Below, piece after piece: positions 24,254 to 33,307 of a stretch of 64,000 bases of DNA. Position 1 is the first letter of the stretch. Each line of letters starts with the position of its first letter. Position numbers and translations under genes: made by a program. The notes beneath the pieces are model-generated. The model had not been told where the DNA came from. It was given only the letters and a program-made list of their open reading frames with translations, and did no database searches. Source of the stretch: Spirosoma rigui (GTDB lineage: Bacteria > Bacteroidota > Bacteroidia > Cytophagales > Spirosomataceae); contig NZ_CP020105.1 of assembly GCF_002067135.1 (NCBI RefSeq), positions 2,790,001 to 2,854,000 of the forward strand. Reading direction: 5' to 3'.

Positions 24254-25276
24254 TCACTTTATTAAGAAAGCATCCAGCGCTTTGGTCGGTCTGCCGTCGG
24301 CACCCCAGGCGCTCAGTCCGTATTCACTCCAGCTCCGGGCGCCCTGCGGCTCCCAGTAAATGACGCCCAGTCCTTTGCCGAGGGGAACGGCTTTGACCTT
24401 TTTCTGAACTGCCACGAGCATATCATAGGTGTTCTGAACGCGGGTATCTTCGCCCCCCACTTCCACTATCATGACCTCTTTACCATACCGCGTTACCATA
24501 TCGTTCAGGTTGCGGCCCAGATCGTCGATCGACAGGGTGTAGTCGGGGTTTCCTTTCAGCCAGTAGGGGTAGTAGGAGAGACCAATCACATCGTAGCGAG
24601 CCTGATGAACCCGGGCACTGTCGAACCACGCCCGGAACCGTGCGTTGTTATTGCCCTGGTCGACGTGGAGAATTACTTTCGAGGTTGGGCTCACGGCTTT
24701 GACCGCTTCGTAGCCCTTGTTGATCAGCTGGGCCAGCCCGCTCCAGTTCGATGTACTGCCTTCGGGATAGATCATGCCGCTTGCCGTTTCATTGCCCAGC
24801 TGTACCCATTCGGGCGTTATGCCCCCGGTTTTAAGGGCGGTCATAACATCGGTGGTATAGGCATGCAGATCGTTCAGGAGATGCGGGAAGTCGTGGCCTT
24901 CCCAGGCAGCGGGTTTTTTCTGCTGTGCGGGGTCGGCCCAGCTGTCGCTGTAGTGAAAGTCGATCATGACCCGCATGCCCCACTTTTTCGCCCGCCGGGC
25001 CATGGCAACGGTTTCTTCTTTGCTGCAATGCCCGCTAGCTTTGTCGGTAGAGGGGTTGACCCAGGTGCGTAGCCGAATGGTGTTGATGCCGTGCTCTTTC
25101 AGGATCTGAAAACAGTCCTGCGGCACGCCTTTGTCGTTGTAAAAGATGTACCCCGTCGCTTCCATTTGCGGCAACCAGCTGATGTCGGCTCCTTTGGCAA
25201 CATCCTGCGTATGGGCCGTAAGGGGAAAGAGGATTGTTACTAAACTGATGAGGCTGCGAAAAAGCGGGTTCGTCAT
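24254..25276 (-). CDS. Glycoside hydrolase family 53, endo-beta-1,4-galactanase
   Basis: 340 residues with a signal peptide (ISLVTILFPLTAHTQ). Family GH53 is clear from GADISWLPQMEATGYIFYNDKG, the TIRLRTWVNP strand, MIDFHYSDSWADPAQQ, the acid/base E163 in VQLGNETASGM, GLSYYPYW, and the nucleophile E272 in VMIVEVGGED. The conserved end GVIYWEPQGARSW is also present. The enzyme cuts beta-1,4-galactan, such as the side chains of pectic rhamnogalacturonan I. The start is the first ATG and gives a proper signal. It lies upstream of the two-component system on the same strand, separated by 263 bases, so it may be a separately transcribed member of the locus. Together with GH26 it points to plant cell-wall polysaccharide breakdown. 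Confidence 0.93.
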   Translation of the reverse strand: MTNPLFRSLISLVTILFPLTAHTQDVAKGADISWLPQMEATGYIFYNDKGVPQDCFQILKEHGINTIRLRTWVNPSTDKASGHCSKEETVAMARRAKKWGMRVMIDFHYSDSWADPAQQKKPAAWEGHDFPHLLNDLHAYTTDVMTALKTGGITPEWVQLGNETASGMIYPEGSTSNWSGLAQLINKGYEAVKAVSPTSKVILHVDQGNNNARFRAWFDSARVHQARYDVIGLSYYPYWLKGNPDYTLSIDDLGRNLNDMVTRYGKEVMIVEVGGEDTRVQNTYDMLVAVQKKVKAVPLGKGLGVIYWEPQGARSWSEYGLSAWGADGRPTKALDAFLIK

Positions 25277-25515
25277 GACGTTGATGCGGTGTTTTCAATG
25301 GGTGCGGCAGCATAAGTATCCCAAAAAGGGAATAACAGCGTAGCGTCGGTAGCGCCCGGTCGTGCGGTCATACATTGATTCGGCGCAGCCACTCCTGCCT
25401 GCCACACGTCAACTTGGTGCACACGATAAATACCACCGACGCTGCGCTGCTTTTTGCCTACGGGATAGGATTGGGCTGCCAACAGGGCACTGCTGAGGCT
25501 TGCAGGGAAAGCGGG

Positions 25516-26820
25516 TTAATTTTTACCTGCATTCATCAATTCTTCAATGGCGTTGGCTTCGATGGGGATATTGGCCATCAGGTCGGTATTGCCGGATTCG
25601 GTGATGACGACGTTGTTCTCCAGCCGGATGCCAAGGTTTTCCTCCCGGATGTAAATACCCGGCTCGACGGTAAACACCATGCCCGGCTCCATCCGCCGGT
25701 ATTTGTTGCCTACATCGTGAACATCGAGTCCCAGGAAGTGCGAGGTACCGTGCATGAAATACTTTTTGTACAAAGGCGCATCGGGATTCTGGTTGGCGAC
25801 TGCTGTACGGTCGAGCAGCCCAAGCCCAATCAGTTCAGACTCCATCACACTACCCACTTCGCGGTGATATTCGTCCCAGAGGTTGCCGGGGCGCAACATC
25901 TGTTTAGCCTCGTTCAGCACGCGCAGCACCGCATTGTAAACGGCCCGCTGCCGGTCGGTGAACCGCCCGCTAACGGGTACAGACCGGGTCATGTCGGCGT
26001 TGTAGTTGGCATATTCGGCCCCGATGTCGAGCAGAATCACGTCGCCCGCCTGGCACTGCGCGCTGTTGTCGATGTAATGCAGGACACAGGCGTTGGCTCC
26101 CGACGCGATAATGGGCGTATAGGCCGCGCCCCGCGATCGGTTGCGGATAAACTCGTGCATCATCTCGGCTTCGATCTCGTATTCCCAAACGCCGGGCTTG
26201 ATAAACCCGAGCAGCCGCCGGAACATGGTGTCGGTGATGTCGATGGCCGTTTGCAGGAGCGCGATCTCCTGCGGGTGTTTGATGGCGCGCAGGTGATGCA
26301 TGAGCGGAGCCAGCCGCTCCAGGTGATGCAACGGATACTGCTGCCGGAACGTATCAATATACCGGGCGTCGCGGGTCTGAACGGCAACGTCGGCGCGGGT
26401 GTGTTCGTTGGTGTTGAGGTATACCGACTCCGCTTCGAAGATCATCTGCCCGAAGATCTGCTCGAACTGGCTGGTCCAGTAGATCTGCTTTTGCGGGATA
26501 CCCGTTACCGCTTCGGCTTCGGCTTTAGTGAGCTTGTGACCTTCCCAGATCTCGATAAGTTCGCTGGTCTCGCGCAGAAACAGCACTTCGCGGAATTTAG
26601 GGTCGGGATGTTCCGGGAACAGCACGAGCCGCGTTTCTTCCTGATCCACGCCAGTCAGGTAGAACAGGTCATTGTTTTGCCGGAAAACCATGGTACCGTC
26701 GGCATTGGTCGGCATAATATCGTTGGCGTTCACCACGGCCAGTGACTTCGGTTTCAGCAGGGCTGTAAGTCGCTGGCGGTTCTGAACGAAGAGGTTGTTG
26801 TCGATGGGTAAATAGCGCAT
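25516..26820 (-). CDS. Xaa-Pro aminopeptidase (M24B, aminopeptidase P)
   Basis: 434 residues. The N-terminal aminopeptidase-P domain (residues 1-170) includes FRQNNDLFYLTGVDQEETRLVLFP. The C-terminal pita-bread domain carries the dimetal site: Asp in LLDIGAEYANYNADMTR (two ligands), His in HGTSHFLGLDVHD, Glu in VFTVEPGIYI and Glu in GIRLENNVVIT. It removes N-terminal residues that precede proline. No signal peptide, so cytosolic. The gene stands alone, divergent from the S8 peptidase gene. The plus-strand 240-base gap towards GH53 shows no gene. Confidence 0.95.
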   Translation of the reverse strand: MRYLPIDNNLFVQNRQRLTALLKPKSLAVVNANDIMPTNADGTMVFRQNNDLFYLTGVDQEETRLVLFPEHPDPKFREVLFLRETSELIEIWEGHKLTKAEAEAVTGIPQKQIYWTSQFEQIFGQMIFEAESVYLNTNEHTRADVAVQTRDARYIDTFRQQYPLHHLERLAPLMHHLRAIKHPQEIALLQTAIDITDTMFRRLLGFIKPGVWEYEIEAEMMHEFIRNRSRGAAYTPIIASGANACVLHYIDNSAQCQAGDVILLDIGAEYANYNADMTRSVPVSGRFTDRQRAVYNAVLRVLNEAKQMLRPGNLWDEYHREVGSVMESELIGLGLLDRTAVANQNPDAPLYKKYFMHGTSHFLGLDVHDVGNKYRRMEPGMVFTVEPGIYIREENLGIRLENNVVITESGNTDLMANIPIEANAIEELMNAGKN

Positions 26821-26955
26821 GACAGGAGTTTGACGGTACGTTTCTGATTAAGTTTGCAAAGAAAACCAAAAGCCGCAGGAGTTTTTTGTTGTTCCGGCGT
26901 TTAACTTTCTACGTGGCGTTCACGTAATCGCTTCAGCAATCGTTTTCTTAACCAT

Positions 26956-28542
26956 ATGACGTTTCGACTTATTGTACTGCTCGGCCTGACGTGGCTATCG
27001 AGTCTCGACCGGCCTGGTGTGGCCCGGCCAACGCCAGGTCCTCAGCCCGAGATAGTTCGGCCTAAATACTGGATTCTGCTCGATGCAAAAGATCCGGCCA
27101 CCGCTCCGTCCCTGTCCCCTGCGGCAATGGCCCGCCGGCAGGCGCAGAACTTGCTCATCGACGATACGGACCGCCCCGTGTCGAGTGCTTACCTGGCCCG
27201 GCTGCAACAGGCCGGGGTTGAACCCGTTTGCCAGTCGCGCTGGCTAAATGCCGTCTCGGCCCGGCTTACGCCCGACCAGTATGCGCAGGTGTCGGTCATG
27301 CCGTTTGTGACGTCGATTGTCGCCATCGATCCGGCCATTATCATTACTTCGCTCGGTAAACCCGCTCCTTCTGACGACGCCAAACCCATGCTGGCCCCGG
27401 TAATGACGCAGATCCAGGCCCCTGATTTTGCCCAGGCGGGGCTGACGGGCCGGTTCGTTACCATCGGTGTTATCGACGCGGGCTTCTTTGGGGCCGACTC
27501 CGTTGGGGCGCTCAAGCACCTGTTCGCCCGGCAGGGGGTCAACGAAGTGAAGGACTACGTGAATGACAAAAAGACGCACGGCCAGCTGTTCCGGACGCTG
27601 GAGACCATGTCCGATTTTCACGGTACAGAAGTGCTGGCAGCCATTTCGGGAAACGATCCTGTTGAAAATGTGCAGTATGGCCTCGCTACCGACGCTAAAT
27701 TTTATCTCGCTCGTACCGATCAGGGCAACCGCGAATACCGGGGCGAAGAAGACAACTGGGTGGCTGCCATGGAGTGGATGGATAGCCTGGGGGTTCGGCT
27801 CATCAATACGTCGCTGGGCTACGCCAAGGGCATGAGCAACCCCAAAGATAATTACGCGCCGAGTCAGATGGACGGCCATACCAGTCTGATTAGCCGGGCT
27901 GCACAGATTGCGGCCGACAAAAAAGGAATTTTGGTCATTGTCTCAGCGGGCAATGAAGGCGAAGACCGTTCGTGGCGAATTATTAGTACGCCCGCCGATG
28001 CGCAGGGTGTGCTGGCCATCGGCGCGACCAATTCCAAGCTCTGGAACCGCATTGGCTACAGCAGCATTGGCCCCGAGAGTCTGCCTTACCTGAAACCCAA
28101 CGTATCGTGCTTCTCGCTCTACGGAACTTCGCTGTCGGCGCCTGTCATTACAGGTTTTGCCGCCTGCGTGATGCAGGCTAACCCGAAGCTGACCAATAAG
28201 CAGGTGATGGAACTCATCGAAAAATCATCACACCTCTATCCCTACGGGAACAACTACGTAGGGTATGGCGTACCACAGGCATCACGCGCCATCGCGCTGC
28301 TCCGCAACCAGGCCCCGCCCGCTACGGCCCGCTCGGTGAAAGCATCGGGCAAATCGGTCACTGTGCCGATCGCTACGCCGGAAACGACGGTTTCACTTTT
28401 CCGCAAGAAAGACGCTACCCACGTGATCCAGCAGGAAGCCGCCAAGGTTACCAATGGCCAACTGACGTTGCGCCGGACAGCGGGCGAGAAACAGACAACC
28501 ATCGATCTGAAGCAGGAAGTAATCGAGGTGATCTGGCAATAA
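26956..28542 (+). CDS. Exported subtilisin-like serine protease (S8)
   Basis: 528 residues. The signal peptide covers about residues 1-20. A propeptide of about 130 residues follows (MARRQAQNLLIDDTDRPVSSAYL...VSVMPFV). The catalytic triad is visible: Asp in TIGVIDAGFFG, His in DFHGTEVLAAISG and Ser in GTSLSAPVITGFAA. The oxyanion Asn lies in ILVIVSAGNEGED. The C-terminal 90 residues form a basic beta-rich extension without a recognised type IX secretion signal. It should be secreted to the periplasm or outside and self-processed. Orientation is divergent from aminopeptidase P, with 135 bases between. Confidence 0.93.
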   Translation: MTFRLIVLLGLTWLSSLDRPGVARPTPGPQPEIVRPKYWILLDAKDPATAPSLSPAAMARRQAQNLLIDDTDRPVSSAYLARLQQAGVEPVCQSRWLNAVSARLTPDQYAQVSVMPFVTSIVAIDPAIIITSLGKPAPSDDAKPMLAPVMTQIQAPDFAQAGLTGRFVTIGVIDAGFFGADSVGALKHLFARQGVNEVKDYVNDKKTHGQLFRTLETMSDFHGTEVLAAISGNDPVENVQYGLATDAKFYLARTDQGNREYRGEEDNWVAAMEWMDSLGVRLINTSLGYAKGMSNPKDNYAPSQMDGHTSLISRAAQIAADKKGILVIVSAGNEGEDRSWRIISTPADAQGVLAIGATNSKLWNRIGYSSIGPESLPYLKPNVSCFSLYGTSLSAPVITGFAACVMQANPKLTNKQVMELIEKSSHLYPYGNNYVGYGVPQASRAIALLRNQAPPATARSVKASGKSVTVPIATPETTVSLFRKKDATHVIQQEAAKVTNGQLTLRRTAGEKQTTIDLKQEVIEVIWQ

Positions 28543-28598
28543 ACCGAGGCATGAAGAAAAATTAATATTGGCTTCAGGCCGACCTTATAGCGCACTAC

Positions 28599-28606
28599 TA
28601 GCTTTG
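28599..28606 (+). promoter_or_regulatory. -7 element (TAGCTTTG)
   Basis: Exact TAnnTTTG match 32 bases before the ATG at 28639; the -33 region is not clear. Confidence 0.45.
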
Positions 28607-28638
28607 CTTCCGTAAACAACAGTAAACAGCAAATTACT

Positions 28639-29511
28639 ATGGAAGTCAACGCAAAAACAATCGCTCTCGCCCTGATTCTGGGTGGCCTTATCATTCCCCG
28701 CAGTCAGGCTCAAACATCGGCAATAGGTGCGGGATCGCAGCCAACAGCCGCAGCCAGTAACGTAACACCACCGGAGGGCCCCGGTGCTCCCGGACTGGAT
28801 GGTCCTGGACCGGAGGGTTCCGGACCGGATGGTCCCGGAGGTCCCGGCCCACAGCGTCGGCCAGGGCAGCATCCCGGTGGTAAAGGTGGTCACATGGGTG
28901 AGGGACGTCCCGGCGGGCCCGAATCGGGACTGACATCATTGACGACGGTTTCAGGGACAGTCGGGCAGCTGACGGCCAGCGATGACTTTGTCTTCGATGG
29001 CTTTGTCCTCAACACTACGGGCAAGTCCTCGGCTGCCGGTTCTGCAACGACGGTCAAGTTTCCGCCCCATCTGGGCCAGCAGGTGCAGCAGTCCATTAAA
29101 TCGGGGTCGAGTGTACGTGTTACCGGCTTTTCGGAAACGAGCCCGGCGGGCGAATCGATATTCAGAATGACCAGTCTGACCGCCGGAAAGAGTACGGTAG
29201 TGGATACACCGCCTGCCCTTCCCGCTCCTGAAACGACGGCACCAGCGCTGGTAACCGAAACAGGCAAGGTTGCCGACTACCGGCTTGGTCGCGATGGCCG
29301 GGTAAATGGTTTTGTTCTCGACAACCGCACCGTTGTCCGCGTTCCGCCCCACGTTGCTTTCCAGCTGACGAATCTGGCCAAAAAAGGCAGTACAATGACG
29401 GTGCAGGGCTACCCGCTACCCCTTCGGACGGGTCAGGTCCAGTTAGAGAAAACAAATGTTCTTCGGGCGTCTGTACTCACGATCAACGGCCAGCAGTATC
29501 TGGTTCGGTAA
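28639..29511 (+). CDS. Exported Gly/Pro-rich protein with two OB-like repeats
   Basis: 290 residues. The signal peptide ends near residue 27 (RSQAQ). Residues 45-95 are a Gly/Pro/Asp-rich low-complexity segment with collagen-like spacing (GAPGLDGPGPEGSGPDGPGG) ending in a His/Lys/Gly stretch. Two related beta-rich repeats follow: VSGTVGQLTASDDFVFDGFVL...VKFPPHLGQQV and TGKVADYRLGRDGRVNGFVL...VRVPPHVAFQL, each ending in a VxGY/F strand. These recall OB-fold modules of the DUF5666 kind. Function unknown. It is followed by a two-component system on the same strand, after a nested hairpin, so it may be a sensed or controlled envelope protein. Confidence 0.7.
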   Translation: MEVNAKTIALALILGGLIIPRSQAQTSAIGAGSQPTAAASNVTPPEGPGAPGLDGPGPEGSGPDGPGGPGPQRRPGQHPGGKGGHMGEGRPGGPESGLTSLTTVSGTVGQLTASDDFVFDGFVLNTTGKSSAAGSATTVKFPPHLGQQVQQSIKSGSSVRVTGFSETSPAGESIFRMTSLTAGKSTVVDTPPALPAPETTAPALVTETGKVADYRLGRDGRVNGFVLDNRTVVRVPPHVAFQLTNLAKKGSTMTVQGYPLPLRTGQVQLEKTNVLRASVLTINGQQYLVR

Positions 29512-29525
29512 CGTAACCGATGAGG

Positions 29526-29572
29526 ACGGACCAAAGGAGCGGTTTCCTAAACCAGGTGCTCCTTTGGTCCGT
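29526..29572 (+). terminator. Nested hairpin between the Gly/Pro-rich protein gene and the OmpR/HisKA pair
   Basis: ACGGACCAAAGGAGC (29526-29540) pairs perfectly with GCTCCTTTGGTCCGT (29558-29572). An inner GGTTT/AAACC stem with a CCT loop lies inside. Only a few T follow, so it could terminate fully, attenuate read-through to the regulator gene, or protect the upstream message. Confidence 0.7.
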
Positions 29573-29605
29573 TGTTGATTGTCTCGCCTTCTCATTCAAC
29601 CCCCG

Positions 29606-30277
29606 GTGAAAATTTTAATCATAGAAGATGAACGCAAACTGGCCCGGTTCATAAAACAGGGGCTGGAGCAAAACGGGCACGTTGCTGATCTTACGCACAG
29701 TGGCCCCGAAGGACTCGACTGTCTGGCCGGTGGCTTATATGATCTTGTGCTGCTTGATCTGATGTTACCGGGACAAACGGGTTTCGACGTCCTCAAAAAC
29801 CTGCGGGCGTTCGGGCTTACCGTTCCCGTTATGATTTTGTCGGCCCTGAGCGATCCGGCCCAGGTAGTGCAGGGTCTCGACCTTGGTGCCGTCGACTATC
29901 TGCGTAAGCCGTTTGATTTCAATGAGTTACTGGCCCGTATCCGGGTCTTTCAACGCCGGACAACCACCGGCGATACGGTTGTGTTACGGGTCGATGATCT
30001 GGAAATGCGGCTGGTGTCGCACGAGGTGTTCCGAAACGGGACACTACTCGACCTGACGAATCGGGAATTTGCCCTGCTGGAACTGTTGCTGCGCCGGGCG
30101 GGTCAGGTCGTTACCAAACATGAAATCGCAGAAAAAGTGTGGGCCGTTGACTACGACATGGGCAGCAACGTCATTGAAGTGCACATGTATCAACTGCGTC
30201 GTAAACTCGATGCAGCCGGTTCGGCGGGACTGATCGAGACCGTAATCGGACGGGGCTACCGTTTGCGGAACGTATGA
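29606..30277 (+). CDS. OmpR-family response regulator
   Basis: 223 residues from a GTG start. The receiver has the acidic residues in LIIEDE, phosphoacceptor D51 in VLLDLMLPG and Lys in YLRKPFDFNEL. The winged helix has LTNREFALLELLLRRAG, EKVWAVDYDMGSNVIEVHMYQLRRKLD and a final GRGYRLR. GTG at 29606 is chosen because MKILIIEDE is the usual start of this family; a TTG at 29579 is open but adds a non-conserved extension. The stop overlaps the kinase ATG (ATGA at 30274-30277). The composition of the pair resembles CusRS-like metal or envelope-stress systems, but the signal is unknown. Confidence 0.93.
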   Translation: MKILIIEDERKLARFIKQGLEQNGHVADLTHSGPEGLDCLAGGLYDLVLLDLMLPGQTGFDVLKNLRAFGLTVPVMILSALSDPAQVVQGLDLGAVDYLRKPFDFNELLARIRVFQRRTTTGDTVVLRVDDLEMRLVSHEVFRNGTLLDLTNREFALLELLLRRAGQVVTKHEIAEKVWAVDYDMGSNVIEVHMYQLRRKLDAAGSAGLIETVIGRGYRLRNV

Positions 30278-31608
30278 ACCTGCGCAGTCGGATCGTTCTA
30301 GCCGTAGCCACGGTGTTTGCGGCCGTTAGCCTGCTGGCGGGCTGGCTCATGCTCGTGCGGGCCGAAGCGAGCCTGCAAACGGCTTTCGACCGATCGGTAC
30401 AAACGCGGGCTAGCTGGTTGCTGTCTATGGTCAGTGTCGATCCGGTTATCATTCCATTGCCTACCGAAACCGAGCGGATGTGGCTTACTGAGCAGTCATA
30501 CGGTCGTAGCCGGGAGTTATTTCGAAGCCCGGGTCTGGATACAGGGGGCCGCGTTACCGACCAGCCGCCTGCGCTCACGCCTGGCGGTGATGCTAACGTG
30601 CAGCACTCGTACCGCACGGTGACCGTAACGGCCAACCGGGATCAGCTGCCTGGCAATCGTATCCGATTAAGTTTATCCGTTCCGGACAACAGTCTGCGGC
30701 AGGATATCAGTCGGCTGCGATGGGTGTTTGGATTGGGGTGGCTGCTCAGTCTGCTGATGGCTTTCGGCGCGGGATACGTCGTAGCCAGCTGGCTCCTGAA
30801 ACCGATTCAGACCATCGCCCGTCAGGCCGATTCCATCAGCAATGCCGTATCGATTGACCCGATTCCACTACCCGCTGCCAGGGATGAGCTGTTTCAACTC
30901 ACCGATTCGCTGAACCGGATGCTGGGCCGGGTGCGGCAAAGTGCCGAGCTACAGCAGAATTTCTTCGGTGCGGCAGCTCACGAACTTCGGACTCCGCTGG
31001 CGATTATGAAAACAGGGTTGGAGGTCACACTGAACAGGGGTACGGTAGATGACCAGACCGCGCCCTTCTTAACGGGGCAGCTGGACGAAGTCCGCCGGTT
31101 AACGCGGTTACTCGATGAGTTCCTGAGCCTCAGCCGTCCCGACAGTTCACCCCAGCCGCCCCGTCTTGACGTGGTAGATGTTCCTGAACTGGTCGATCGC
31201 TGCCGGACGCAGCTCTCAACAATTGCGCAGGACTACGGGGTTTTTCTGGTGGTGGAGTCCATGACCGATTCCCTGACACCGTTGACGACCGATGCCCTGA
31301 AAGTAGAACACATCCTCCTGAATTTACTGGAAAACGCCATTAAATACGCCGTGCCGGGGAGCGCCATTCGGGTTTACCTGCGCCAAACGACTGACTGGAC
31401 CATTCGGATTCAGAACGAAACGAGCCAGGAGCAGGGGCCCGTTGTTGACCTGTTGGAGGCTTACTACCAGGCCGATCCACTGCGGGACGGACATGGGCTG
31501 GGGCTCTGGATCAGCCATCGGTTAACGGCGCTACTGGGCGGGCAGCTACTTCTCAACTGGCAACAGTTTACGTTCACCAGTGACCTGACGCTGCCCGTTT
31601 CCCGCTGA
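30274..31608 (+). CDS. HisKA sensor histidine kinase
   Basis: 444 residues. A membrane helix at residues 5-27 and a second around 150-175 (GLGWLLSLLMAFGAGYVVASWLL) enclose a periplasmic sensor of about 120 residues with no recognised fold. A HAMP linker follows (IQTIARQADSISNAVSIDPI). The HisKA phosphoacceptor lies in FFGAAAHELRTPLAIMKTG. The ATPase domain has the N-box in HILLNLLENAIKYAVPG and the G-box HGLGLWISHRL. It is translationally coupled to the OmpR-type regulator. The G1 region is weak by eye (RIQNETSQEQGPV), but the other boxes look intact. Confidence 0.93.
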   Translation: MNLRSRIVLAVATVFAAVSLLAGWLMLVRAEASLQTAFDRSVQTRASWLLSMVSVDPVIIPLPTETERMWLTEQSYGRSRELFRSPGLDTGGRVTDQPPALTPGGDANVQHSYRTVTVTANRDQLPGNRIRLSLSVPDNSLRQDISRLRWVFGLGWLLSLLMAFGAGYVVASWLLKPIQTIARQADSISNAVSIDPIPLPAARDELFQLTDSLNRMLGRVRQSAELQQNFFGAAAHELRTPLAIMKTGLEVTLNRGTVDDQTAPFLTGQLDEVRRLTRLLDEFLSLSRPDSSPQPPRLDVVDVPELVDRCRTQLSTIAQDYGVFLVVESMTDSLTPLTTDALKVEHILLNLLENAIKYAVPGSAIRVYLRQTTDWTIRIQNETSQEQGPVVDLLEAYYQADPLRDGHGLGLWISHRLTALLGGQLLLNWQQFTFTSDLTLPVSR

Positions 31609-31617
31609 ACACCGTTC

Positions 31618-32583
31618 TTACAAATAGCTACCCTGTTTGAGGTAGTTCCCTACGTAATCGGCAATACCCTCTTCGAGCGTGTGGAAAGGACGGTCGTAGC
31701 CGATGGAGCGAAGCTTGGCCATATTGGCCTGGGTAAAATACTGGTACTTGTCGCGAATATCGGCGGGGGTATCAACGAAACTGATGTTGGGATCGAGTCC
31801 GAGCGCATGGAAAGTGTTCGTGGCCAGGTCGAGGAATGTACGCGCTTTGCCGCTACCGAGGTTATAGATGCCCGAGTGACGGCGGTGATGCATCAGAAAA
31901 GAGCAAACGTCAACCACGTCCTTTACGTACACGAAGTCGCGCATCTGCTCGCCATCGGCAAAATCCGGGTTGTGCGACCGGAATAACTTCATTTCTCCCG
32001 AGTTGCAGATCTGCTTGTGGGCGTGGAAAATTACCGACGCCATCCGGCCTTTGTGGTATTCATTGGGGCCGTATACGTTAAAGAATTTCAGGCCCGCCCA
32101 GAAGAACGGTTTCCGCTCCTGCTCCAGCGCCCAGATATCGAATTCATTTTTTGAATCGCCGTAGGGGTTGAGTGGTTTCAGCTGCGGAATCACCGACTCG
32201 TTATCGTCGTAGCCAAACTCACCCAATCCGTAGGTTGCCGCTGAGGAAGCATAAACGAGTGGAATCTGGTACTCGATACAGCGGTTCCAGATCTGTTTGG
32301 AATACTCAATATTCAGATGCTCGAAAATTTCCCGGTCAAACTCGGTTGTATCCGTCCGGGCACCAATATGGAAGATGAACTCAACTTCCTGATTATTCCG
32401 GTCGAGCCAGTCGAAAAAAACCTCCCGGTCTACCCGTTCCTGAATACGCTTACCCACTAAGTTCGCTTCTTTCTCGGGGTGCGAAAAGTCGTCGACGGCA
32501 ATAATAAAATTGAAGTTTTCCTGATTCAGTTTTCCTATCAGACAACTCCCTATGAAACCAGCGGCTCCCGTGACAATGATCAT
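31618..32583 (-). CDS. hldD: ADP-L-glycero-D-manno-heptose 6-epimerase
   Basis: 321-residue extended short-chain dehydrogenase of the HldD type. NADP-binding GAAGFIGSCL at the N-terminus, SSAATYG and the catalytic Tyr/Lys pair in NPYGDSKNEFD. The HldD-specific NVYGPNEYHKGRMASV and FRSHNPDFADGEQMRDFVYVKDV are unmistakable. It converts ADP-D-glycero-D-manno-heptose to the L-glycero form for the lipopolysaccharide inner core. It converges with the sensor kinase gene (10 bases apart). The RfaE-like kinase at the window start might belong to the same pathway, but the missing nucleotidyltransferase half argues for caution. Confidence 0.95.
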   Translation of the reverse strand: MIIVTGAAGFIGSCLIGKLNQENFNFIIAVDDFSHPEKEANLVGKRIQERVDREVFFDWLDRNNQEVEFIFHIGARTDTTEFDREIFEHLNIEYSKQIWNRCIEYQIPLVYASSAATYGLGEFGYDDNESVIPQLKPLNPYGDSKNEFDIWALEQERKPFFWAGLKFFNVYGPNEYHKGRMASVIFHAHKQICNSGEMKLFRSHNPDFADGEQMRDFVYVKDVVDVCSFLMHHRRHSGIYNLGSGKARTFLDLATNTFHALGLDPNISFVDTPADIRDKYQYFTQANMAKLRSIGYDRPFHTLEEGIADYVGNYLKQGSYL

Positions 32584-32782
32584 AAACTGGTGGTCGTAAA
32601 CGTGTTTCCTGAATAATTCAGATGGTGTGCTAGCGATATACGGCGAAATTGGCTGTAAAGTTACAGTTTTTAATACTATATATTGACTAGGGTTTTTTGG
32701 GATTAAATTGTACTATACGAAGAAAGGGTAGCTGGTCCGGTTTGGAAACCAGGGGGACGTTTTATCCCGCCTGAACTGTTCG

Positions 32783-32790
32783 TACCTTTG
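32783..32790 (+). promoter_or_regulatory. -7 element (TACCTTTG) before queD
   Basis: Exact TAnnTTTG match 53 bases before the ATG at 32844; no clear -33 partner. Confidence 0.45.
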
Positions 32791-32843
32791 CGTTTTCAAG
32801 TTAAAACCGGCGTTTCTGGCAACCGCCCATCTAAACCAGACAA

Positions 32844-33260
32844 ATGGTATACATTAATAGAATAGAACATTTCAACGCAGCGCACCGGCTATACAATCCC
32901 GCCTGGTCAGAAGAGCGTAACAAGGAAGTATTTGGTCCCTGCGCCAATATGAACTGGCACGGGCACAACTTCGAACTGATCGTGACCGTAAAGGGGGAAC
33001 CCAATCCGGACACGGGATTCGTGATCGACCTGAAACTGCTTGGTGACATTGTGAAGCGGGAAGTGATCGAGAAAGTCGACCATAAAAACCTGAACCTCGA
33101 CGTCGATTTCATGCAGGGTAAAATGGCGAGCTGCGAGATTTTTATCATGGAAATCTGGAAGATTCTTGAACGCGCGCTGGCTCCCGTCACAGAAGCACAT
33201 CTGCACCAACTTCGACTATACGAGACACCCAAAAACTTCGTTGATTACTTCGGCGAATAA
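32844..33260 (+). CDS. queD: 6-pyruvoyl-tetrahydropterin synthase / 6-carboxytetrahydropterin synthase family
   Basis: 138 residues. Zinc ligands are the His in FNAAHRL and the pair in NWHGHNF. The catalytic Cys is in FGPCANMNWHGH, and the family segments TGFVIDLKLLGDIV, LDHKNLN-type VDHKNLN and a C-terminal Glu in LRLYETP are all present. It acts on 7,8-dihydroneopterin triphosphate, either toward queuosine (QueD) or as a biopterin-type synthase. QueD is the default in bacteria, but no other queuosine gene is nearby to decide. lpxB follows 47 bases later and may be co-transcribed. Confidence 0.9.
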   Translation: MVYINRIEHFNAAHRLYNPAWSEERNKEVFGPCANMNWHGHNFELIVTVKGEPNPDTGFVIDLKLLGDIVKREVIEKVDHKNLNLDVDFMQGKMASCEIFIMEIWKILERALAPVTEAHLHQLRLYETPKNFVDYFGE

Positions 33261-33307
33261 GGCCGGGCCGTTGGTCAATAACGCGTTTCGGGCTCTATAT
33301 CAGCACT

